DNA from: Bryum argenteum
Taxonomy: Eukaryota; Streptophyta; Bryopsida; Bryales; Bryaceae
Direction: 5' to 3'
Length of the DNA: 64,000 nucleotides
Assembly (NCBI GenBank): GCA_037043015.1
Contig: CM073324.1
Coordinates: 11,987,013-12,051,012, forward strand
Below the pieces are notes generated by a model. That model made no database searches and was not told where the DNA came from. It saw only the letters and a program-made list of their open reading frames with translations. The position numbers and the translations under genes are program-made. This document shows, piece by piece, positions 32,690 to 41,750 of this stretch (position 1 is the stretch's first letter; every line of letters begins with the position of its first letter).

Positions 32690-32858
32690 TGTCAGAGACG
32701 AGGCCGATTTGCACTGAATAAGTAGCTACATAAGTGAATGGAATCTGCAGTGGGAGACAGACCCTCCCACTGGCATTATATAGTGGACTACAGGCAGTTG
32801 GTCAACTACCAACTGGTAACTGTCTAACTGCTAACTGTCTGTACCTGTTCTCCTAACA
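32690..32858 (-). repeat. Chromovirus 5' LTR (169 bp)
   Basis: Reads TGTTAGGAGAAC at its minus-strand start and CTCTGACA at its end. It contains TATATAA at 32782-32776, a 9-bp-stem hairpin at 32748-32772, and a GTTGGT/ACCAAC palindrome. Identical by eye to the split 3' LTR. Confidence 0.95.
32776..32782 (-). promoter_or_regulatory. TATA box of the LTR promoter
   Basis: TATATAA on minus; a CA start site (A at 32751) lies 31 bp downstream of its first base, a normal distance for RNA polymerase II. Confidence 0.6.
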
Positions 32859-32996
32859 CGAAGGAGACATCAAAGACAGGTACAAAATCCTAAACCATAT
32901 GTGGTAAATCATTGAATTCCATCGTCAATGATTTCTGTAAGACAGGGCGTGATAGAACTAACAATTGCTTCATTCGATGCAGTTGGTGCGGGAGCT

Positions 32997-34447
32997 CTAC
33001 TCGGGTGCAGGCCCTGGCCCTGGGCGAGGAATTGCACCGCCTTCGGGGGGGATATTCGCAGTAGCATCAGGAACAGCATGAGGTGGGACGCTTGGGGGGC
33101 CAGCTCGTGAAATAGCCGAAGCCAAACTGGCTATGGCTTGAACAACCATTTGCTGGTTCATCAAGCCTAGCCTTGTGTGCTCTTGCGCGATTTTGACATT
33201 CTCCAATGCCAATCTGTCCCTCTCTCTTTTGTACTCCAAACTCTCCCGAAAATGCCTAGTATGCACATCCAGTTTTTCCCTTTCCGTAATCTTTTGCGTA
33301 TCATTGATATCACTGAGTATCTTGGCCATTTTCTCTGCACTCTGTGAGACGCCCTCTGCAATGGCAGTACTACCTGAGCTACGCTTTTTCTCTGGCCTGT
33401 ACTTCCGAATGTTTTTCTCAACTCTGCAACTGCAGAGGTAGCAGTCGATGAGAGTACGTGTATCTCATTGGGGGGCCTCCCTTGCCGAGAGACCTGAGGG
33501 ATGGTACCTGCTGGGGCTGAGTTCCCAACCGATGGAGTCACCCGAGCAGCTGGCGACTGAGGTGCATTTATGGGAGCAGTCCGCTGTGGTGTGCCTCCCG
33601 GCGCTGGAGGCGCGTTCAGATTGATCTCGACATTGACACGCCTGGGGGGCGTGAACTCGGTCCTCTGCCTACCGATGTCTACAGCTGACACTGTATGAGT
33701 TGGTAGAGTCGTGACGTTGCCCACCCCACTGTTTCCGACCACCCCTCCGTGGCTAGGTGCCGAAGATACCCCTGGAGACTCTCCCGCAGTGAGGTCGATG
33801 TGTGATGTTGCATTAATCGGAACATGTTGCCATGCGTCTTCCCTCAAGATGTCAATGTCGTCCATAATCTGTGCTCCCGAACCTGGTACCGGTGCATTGT
33901 AGTTGGAGTCCAGTGGGTCCATAGTGTCGCGGGCGTGGGGGGGAGTCATGGTAGCTTTGTCTCGTAGCCACTCCGCCATGTTGCGGTAGGCAGCAGCATA
34001 GAATGATTTCGGCAGTTTCTGTTGTTTCTTCTCCTCCGAGGTGGTCTCTGTAAAGTATGCTTCGGAATTCGTTCCTGTACGCCTGTGGAAATCCCAGATT
34101 TTTTTGAAATCTGAAAGCAACGTGTTCCACTTGTACTTACAAGCGTCACGGTCTCTATCCACATCTCCTTCTCCCTTGTTGGAATTTAGTATAATAGCTA
34201 TTTTCCCCCACTTTCCCAATTCGGGACACATTAGCTCTCTTACATCTTCCACTGACATCTCATTGATGTGTTCTTGTCTTTTGGCCTCGATAAGGGCCAA
34301 AATTTCTCCCTTCGACCAGTTTGGGCCTCTGTCTTTCTTACCGGAAGGGCCCGAATCATCCTCATGCCTTTTTCCCTTCCGGGATCCTCTGCCTGCTCCT
34401 CCTCTCCTAGGTTGCGGTGTCTGAGCTCTGTTGTCTCGCACCCACAT
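32997..34447 (-). CDS. Myb/SANT-like (trihelix) partner protein of the Harbinger element, one frameshift
   Basis: Starts at 34447 (MWVRDNRAQ). A basic N-terminus is followed by a trihelix-like DNA-binding domain with three regularly spaced tryptophans: Trp44 (NWSKGEILALIEAKR), Trp80 (GKWGKIAI) and Trp107 (KYKWNTLL). A Pro/Ser/Thr-rich linker then leads to a helical C-terminus. The original frame runs to 33167, but from the T-run at 33412-33416 the coding character moves to the other phase (VSQSAEKMAKILSD onward, coiled-coil-like) and ends at 32997, giving about 483 residues. PIF/Harbinger elements use such proteins to bring the transposase to the nucleus and to the element ends. It converges with the transposase at 10887-12224. 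Confidence 0.8.
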
Positions 34448-35868
34448 TTTCTGATCACTTTCTTGTTTTTAGCTTTTACATTATGTTGTTTCTGACTTTG
34501 GCATCGGAGGGATTGGCGGGGTGTGCAGGTGTGTTGCAGCAGACTACCACACCGGAGACCTTAGGAGCAACATCTAGACTCTACATCAACGAAGTTCTTT
34601 AAAGGAGAGAAGCTTCGGAAACAACTTCTACATAAGGTTGGACTTCTACACTGTTATGCTCATGATACTTTCTATTCGACATTCTTTTTTTCAGTGGAAA
34701 CTACTCCGTTCCAAGGCCATTCACTCCCTCAATGCGTCAGCTACGCTTTGCACACAGAAATCTAACGTCCAACTTTCATATCATCGTAGGCATAAAGCGA
34801 AAGAAAAAAAGAAACAAGAAGGTGATGAGTACTAACTCTGTGGCTGTGACTCCGTGCGCAGGTTGTCCATGGCGTCGGACATGATGAAAGCAAGAACAAT
34901 TCCCTGTCTGCAGCAGCTGACCGCAGATCTCACCCAAAGCATGCAAATGGCAACGTCTCGTAGAAACAAAGAGAATGGAGATCTTGTAGCGAATAGAGCA
35001 ATGAGTACGGCGAAGAATTGGTCTCTTATAGGATAATGTTTTTACACAGGCCAATCCTGCCCGTAGCCTAGCCGGGCACGCCCACTTGTACCGAAAGTTT
35101 CTCAATTTCCCCCGCAATAAACTCATCGTTACCACTTTCCTAAATGGCCCCCTCTCTCGCCCCTTCCATACCACCGCTGGAAACTGAATTTCTTTACTAT
35201 TTACAGTCGAAGAGGCCTTTTCGGACCTCTTTCCTATCACCGTTGTAACTCACACTAACTCCGTAGATAACTTTGCGTTCGAGCCTGGACATGTAAGGGG
35301 ATGACTAGGTTCGGCAAAAACCAACCTCTCCCTGTGTGAAACCCATGCACCAGACCACCGCTGAAACTCTGTTCTTACCTGCTTCGCACCTCCAGGTGTG
35401 AAGGGGGCATAAAAGTAGTAAGCCAAATCCACCCAAAACGAGGCTCATGAAAGTTGAAGGGCTAAAGTGGGAAAACTTGGATTATGTAAATAAATTTGTG
35501 GTGATGACTCTTTTGGAGGCTTTGGATTGAGTTAATGCCAGTAACATAAAAGGAAGGGGGTTTGTCAACAAGGCTTGGACTTACCACATGTAGTACAGCA
35601 CCGGATTTGCCATGTAAGCTCCACCTTTGCCTTTCCAGATGTTTTCATCATAAACAAAACAAGTCTCGTGGTAGCTGGGCCTACTTAGTACCTCCTCTGC
35701 CTTGTGTCCCCTCCTTTCATTCAAATCTCAACCTCTAAAACGTTGGTTTCTTCGATGTCATGTTCATATGTTGGCAAGCTACTTAGGGCAAGTTTACATT
35801 ACAATGGAGAAGGCTACTGATCTGTCAAGAATGTTTGTCCAAGACATAGTTGCAAGAAGCAAAAGGCA
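34448..35868. other. End of Harbinger element and flanking DNA
   Basis: Up to about 35086 this is probably the promoter side of the Myb/SANT-like gene. A short duplicated word (ACCACCGCTG followed by GAAACT-like sequence) occurs near 35170 and 35355. No gene recognised. Confidence 0.4.
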
Positions 35869-36085
35869 TCACAAGCCTTGGCTTGGTGGTTAGGACTTGG
35901 GCCCCCAATGAGGAGGTCGTGGGTTCTATTCCTCATGCCGACGTGGTGCTCACCACTACAGTTCACCCAACTATTGTCGGGGGTCCTTGGACCTTGTTGT
36001 GTGGGTGCCTCAAGGCCCTTTGGGGGGATATTATATCAAAGTATCTTCAAGGCACTAGTAACTAGGCTAGAAACTAGCATAGTTA
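35869..36085 (+). mobile_element. tRNA-derived SINE, copy 1
   Basis: An RNA polymerase III promoter is readable: box A TGGCTTGGTGG at 35879-35889 and box B GGTTCTATTCC at 35922-35932, 33 bp apart. The downstream body (CACCCAACT, GGATATTATATCAAAGTATC) recurs in diverged form at 38935-39110. The 3' end and target duplication are not clear. Box B has one change from the usual GGTTCGANTCC. Confidence 0.7.
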
Positions 36086-38930
36086 TAGTGTCCACCTTAG
36101 AGAGGGGGAAGTAGTATTGTTCTAATTTCCCCTTGTCCGGTGGCCATCGAGATATTAGCATTACGAAAGGACACTTCATTCACGCCGACCCCTTAGAAAG
36201 GACCGGAGTTTCTATCTATCTATAGAAATTTATGGAAAAAGTTAAAATCTAAATGTCAGTTGAAGCATCTCTTGATTTTTATTTATTTGTTTATTATTAA
36301 TTTTTATTTTTAAATATACATATTCACTTTCAAAAAAGAACGTCATAGGCCAGTTCGACACTAATTAGATTATTAAATGAATTGTCAAATTTATTATAGT
36401 TTTTTAAATTGTGATTATCAAATATGAGAATGTATACTATAAGAGGCGCTTTACACTAGCACTCAAACCAAGAGAAAACACATTTGAGTCAATGGGAGGC
36501 TTAGGATTATTTCTTTGGCTTAAGAAGCCAAAGAAATAAAACTTTACACTTGCAAATTTGAGTCGAAGGGAAAGAAGAGGAAACAATGATGTGGACAACA
36601 TTTATTCCTCCATAGCAACAAATAAAATAATGAGGGCCCCCGAAATTGTAGTTAGGCCTACCTTAGTGAAGTGGGCCTAACCATAAATCGATAGGGTCAC
36701 TAGTATGTAAAACCTTTGCCAATCATATATTATATTCAAAGATGATTTTAGAAAAAACTTTACATGGGAGCTTTCGTCCTTCACTCACTTTACACTACAC
36801 CCAAAGGTCATCGCTTCTCAAGCAATGACCTCTGAAGTATTCTACAATTGCGTTAGGACTGAAGTGGAGCTTGGCCGGAGGTCTTACATTTGTAATGTAA
36901 AACGGGCATGAGACTATGGATATAAAACCACATCTTGTAAGCTTCTATTCACTAATCAATAGGTATGTTGTACCTGAGAACTAATCATTGATCAAACCAA
37001 AATAACTAAAAATGCATGCTCACAAAGTCCTTAAAAAAGAGATTAAAAGAGTATATTTAGTTTTTTATTGGTATGTTGTCTTTGGGTGGGAGTGAGGAAC
37101 AATATCTTGGCAAGAGGATTTCTCATAGTAGTGACAAAACATTGTACATTTATTGCCATCTCACTTTATCCCTTAAGCGCTCACAGTGTCGTTTTTTGAC
37201 ATTCTGGATGTGAGGCTCAATCTTTGGTGCACAACCCCGCTTTCATCCCATCGATTTTTCATCCGCCGTTTTTTTTGCTCAACTCCTCGGTGGGTTTACT
37301 CTATTCCTTCCTTGGATAAATAGTAAATTCCTTGATCCTCAATTTGTGAGAGTGGGCAAAAGAGATTTTTCATGAAAGTTTTGGTGGTGTGATCTTCACC
37401 CCTTTTTTGCATATATCTTGAAATCCATACCTCCAAATGGCATGCAACTTGGCGGTCATACTAATTGCCATGCTCCAAAGAAGATCCTATGGTTGGATTT
37501 TCCGTTTTCATCTTGTAATTGTTTTTACGCAATTCTGAAAAAATCAGCATTATTACGAATTGTTAGGAGCTTTATCCCCCCTTGGGCGTTTAGGGGTTAT
37601 TATCCATAACACATGTTCACCACTTCTGTATTCTTAACCTAGTCTAAACACCCACCGTCAAGAGTAGCACATTTGACCAATCACAATTAAAATTATCTTT
37701 TTTTCTAACCAGTGGACTTCTTCGCGGTAGTGTAAGCTGGCTGTTACTATCATAATTTAGTTAACTATGTTATATTTTGTATGAGTACTGGCAAGGTCTT
37801 TGGAATTTGTATTGCTTGTTGTTTCTTAGCACAACCAAGCAACCTAAAAATATAAAGGAATAAGTCTACTATTTTACACTTCTTGAAGAAATTCTCCATT
37901 TTTAGAGGCTACACATTTGTCATTCACACAATTACTTGCAAGTAATTTGGGAGTTGTGTTTTTAAAAATTGCAAGTTGTGGACGTATGAAGTTGGATATA
38001 ACTTATTTTCTAAGGACTGCACGTCAACTATGGTAGAATGAGATTCAAATTCTATTGGTTGTCTATCCTAGGGACATTCGTAATTCACATCATGAAATGG
38101 AGAATTTATGTAAAATGTAAGGTAGTGTTTTACGAGTTAGACAAACTATTTTTTAGAGAGATTTGATTGGTAGTTTTTAAAAATTATATCCATAGGTGAG
38201 TTAGGAACTTCTCTTTTTGAGATTACTCTCATAAGGCCTATAGATCTAGAGAAGAGTCTGTTGTTTTGCAAGAGGCATGTAGGTATATTGGAATTCATTT
38301 ACAATATATGGCAATTTTTTTTATAACTTCTTGAAAAAATCAATGTGTGCATGTATGCGTTATTGCCTTTTAACATGTACAAGAAACAAATAAACGATAA
38401 GATATGTGACTTAATTGCATCTCCGCAAATCTATACAAAGAACTCTACAATCTCCAAACAATATAGCTCCATCGCCCAAAGACTTGAAGATCAAGTTATC
38501 CTATACCTTGCCATGGGGAAAAAGATCCAAACTCCGCTTTATTCACCTTAAGAGGTAAAATATCTCTGAAATGTAGTTACATTACAAATTTTTTAGGCTA
38601 ACATTATGTATTGATTATACATAGAACGTTTAGGGCATTTTGTGTAGAGTTTTGCAAAAAGAATAAAAAAATAAAAAAATAAAATGATATTTGATATATA
38701 AAGACTCTTTGTTGATTGTCACTCATAATTTCAATTATATTTCATCATTCTTGCAACACAAATCTCACTTGGTTCCAACACTCTCTTGATTTCAATGAGA
38801 GATTCACACATGTCCCCAAAGGTTGAGTTTTCCAATACTAGTCTTGCAACTCGAATACCCAATTGCATGTTGACACCTTTCCATGAAAACACATACTTAT
38901 GGACCATTGAAACTTATCATATTTCTAGTT
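36086..38930. other. AT-rich intergenic DNA
   Basis: A 12-bp-stem hairpin is at about 36804-36830. The stretch 37169-37230 is a diverged inverted copy of 39850-39910. No gene, RNA gene or long inverted repeat recognised. Confidence 0.5.
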
Positions 38931-38934
38931 AGGG

Positions 38935-39110
38935 TTCATGGAGGAGGTTGTCGGTTCTATTCCTCAGGCCGCCAATGTGGTTGTTACTATTATAATCCAC
39001 CCAACTTTGATATGCCTTATTGTATTGGGTAACACAAAGACCCAAATGGGATACCATGTCGGGTATCTCTAAGGCAAGTTGCACCAGTCATTTCATAGTT
39101 TCTACTATGG
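38935..39110 (+). mobile_element. SINE copy 2, 5'-truncated
   Basis: Shares box B (GGTTCTATTCCTCA) and the downstream body with the copy at 35869, at roughly two-thirds identity by eye. Box A is missing or degraded. Confidence 0.6.
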
Positions 39111-40960
39111 TACAAATATATTTCTTAGTTGATAAATACATTGACCTTTTTCAAATTTTATTAGAAAATTACAAATAATAATAAAAAAAAATCACTCAAA
39201 AATTACAGTTTACCAAATATGGTTCAGTAGTGGATTCCCCTGAACAAAACATCATCGTCTTTGATCTAAGGTAGAGTGTCCTAAAAGCGTCACCTTAACC
39301 CCTAAATGGTTTGACTCATTTGTAGTAAAATGAACACATCCTCAAAAGCATTGTCATAGGTGGAGGTAAAAGTGTGTTATCCAAATCTCAACCGTACAAT
39401 CTTGTCGTAGACATATTGAACATCATGTGGGTCAAATTTTGAGTCATGAGGCTTCATAGATTGCGAGATCATAATGTATTAATACTCAAAAATGATCACA
39501 TAATTTCATCATTTTCACTTTAAAGTGAAAATGCTACCATTAGACTTATTGCAATGAAAAAGTCACCAATTAGAATGTTGTTCACCTTCATCTCAGTAGC
39601 ATCCTTGAACAAAAAAAAAACCATGAGAAAAATTTCTTTGTGCAAATTATGGCCCTGCAATGGTGAAAACTGCCCTAAATTTTACAAAGGAAAAAATGTC
39701 TAAAACTAGGCTGCTGTCACTGAAATGCATGCCATTAATTCATACTTCATTGTATGGGTCTGAGATTTTCATTACATAAACTAGACTTGATTTGGGACCC
39801 AACCCAAGTGATTTCGTCCAAAACGGAGTCCGGATGAAGAAGTTATGGCTCTCCAAAGTTGGTGTCATCCAAAATGTCGTTTTTCGACATTCGGCCCGCT
39901 TAAGGGTTAAGAGATCAGACTTATTTTTAGCACTAGTAAATTCAAAATAAAATTATGACCACATTCGAAATAGGTTTTCGGGAGGATTGCAAAAATTTGC
40001 AACATGTAATTCGCATTTGTGAATTTTATACAAAATTCCAAAGTGCTAAGTAAGATTTGACCCAAATGCGTTATATACAAATGAGGTACATCTGTATTTT
40101 CACAATCTACAAATGAGGTACAGATCGCTTTTGGGGTACATAGCGCTTTTAGGACTGCCTACCATATGTGGGCCTATGACCACAAGCCAAGGCTTTTGAA
40201 AGTAGTGATTCAACTAAAAACGTAGGTATCCCAACTACCAAAGACATGTTTATGGGTGCATGTCCGTGAACGACTCTTCCATTACGGAGCATCTTCGAAA
40301 TCTCCCGCATGCAAGAGAGCGCTATAAAAACACTGCCGATCTCCGAGTGCTCCATTTTTCACTCACAAAGCAGCCGTGTTGTTTTCAGTTACCGAATCAC
40401 CTTTTAAGCCGGTGTTTACTTCCGCTGACTGCACAACAATCCTTTATTGCCATGCTTCCCATCCTTCCGCAGGAAGTTAAGCGGCTCAGTTGGAAACCAT
40501 ACATAAATGAGGCATGAGCTTTGATGAACCCTCCTTCCGGTCTCCATCTTTATCCTGCTCAATATATTCCCTGAGCATGCGAAACGGGCGAGCTCGGCGC
40601 TCCATTCATCCATGGCTGCTTTCCAGTCCTCCCCCTCGGCCGGAATTATTAGATTGTGCATCCAGTTCGCGCCCTGCTCCCGACTATCATGCCGACGCCA
40701 TTGCACCATCAACGCACGCATTCTCAGAGATTGAGTTCCTGTTCGCTCTGTTCAGATCTAAGTTGAACTTTCTACTGTGCCCCACACCCAAGTTCGTTCG
40801 TTTTCCCAACAGCTAAGTTTCTTACCGTCCTATCAATCAGCAACACCTGCTCTGGACAGGGGTGAACGACTCCCATGGATGGACGGAGCCTGCTAGAATT
40901 GGGCGGCACCATTCGGTAGGGTTTTGCTTTGCAGCCTGCACACCGTGGAGGAGCTTGTTC
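39111..40960. other. Intergenic DNA, AT-rich until about 40200
   Basis: Composition shifts near 40250 toward the balanced type of the following gene. Short open frames at 40260-40816 have no domain. The part after 40500 may hold the promoter of the gene at 41751. Confidence 0.4.
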
Positions 40961-41060
40961 GTTGTCGATCAGGTTCGCTAGGCTGGATTCAGGGTCGATT
41001 GATCGATGCTGTTGTCGATCAGGTTCGCTAGGTGGGATTCAGGGTCGATCGATCGATGCG
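40961..41060. repeat. Two tandem copies of a 50-bp unit
   Basis: GTTGTCGATCAGGTTCGCTA begins at 40961 and again at 41011, with almost identical sequence through GATCGATCGATG-like ends. It lies about 700 bp upstream of the coding start at 41751, in the likely promoter or 5' UTR. Confidence 0.85.
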
Positions 41061-41750
41061 TTTGCAGAGGTTTCTTTTCTCGATGTGGAGCTTTGAAGGT
41101 GTTTCAGATCTGGGTGGAGCGTGAGTCGCATTCTTCTTAGTACTAGCATTGAATCGTGTGTAGACACCTGCTTCGTTATTGGATCTGGAGCTGGCTGGAT
41201 CAGAAGTGTGTAGTGGGAATTCCACCATACTTTAGATGCGCGATGTCACGACGTCGAGAACGTACAAGCCCACGTTGTCGTTTTACTTTCTGCTGACTCT
41301 TTTCTCCTTCTAGCCGATGAAATCGGAAATGCTGACTTTTTGGAGTACCTTACCTAGCTAGAGCCTAGTATACTTTTTCCTACTTTTTCCCACGCGTGCG
41401 ATGAGCAAGAAATCGGCGACATTCACTTGAATGCAACTGCTTTTGCTCTTGGGGTGGTTCTAGTGTGTGGCGATGGTAGTGACTCGAGCCTATTGAACCA
41501 TTTGTCGATGAATTGCACGATCTTTTCGACAATGCCGACCTTCCAAAAGTAAGTCATCTATCTGGATTTGGTGTACATGATTGTTGCTGTAAGGAGGTAA
41601 GAAGACAGTTGCAAGGGGTTTGATATGTGACTCGTTGATGTAGGCAAAACACAGGTGTATGGCGAAATGTAGCACCAATGGTGCAGTATCTGCGAGAGGG
41701 AAGTGAGAGGTAACACGATCGTTGCAAGAAGGCGGATAGAAAAGGGGGCC

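Larger units (their letters stand above)
12538..32858 (-). mobile_element. Ty3/gypsy chromovirus with 169-bp LTRs, inserted in the Harbinger element
   Basis: On plus the element starts TGTCAGAGACG at 12538 and ends CTCCTAACA at 32858. It is flanked by the 5-bp target duplication CGAAG (12533-12537 and 32859-32863). Without the CACTA and its duplicated GCA the element is 7488 bp. Order on minus is 5' LTR, leader, broken gag, pol with protease, reverse transcriptase, RNase H, integrase and chromodomain, polypurine tract, 3' LTR. The two LTRs show no difference by eye over 169 bp, so insertion was recent. Such short LTRs are unusual for a full-size gypsy element. Confidence 0.93.
10507..35086. 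mobile_element. PIF/Harbinger element, split by nested insertions
   Basis: Two genes typical of this superfamily, a DDE transposase (10887-12224, +) and a Myb/SANT-like protein (34447-32997, -), converge across one insertion site. Removing the retrotransposon at 12538-32858 and one copy of CGAAG gives a continuous element of about 4.3 kb, a usual size. The outer ends are tentative: 10507-10553 and the complement of 35086-35037 share the words TGGGC, CGGGCA, ATTGG and GTGT in the same order, but with gaps. No 3-bp target duplication is evident, so the ends may be off by some bases. Confidence 0.6.
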
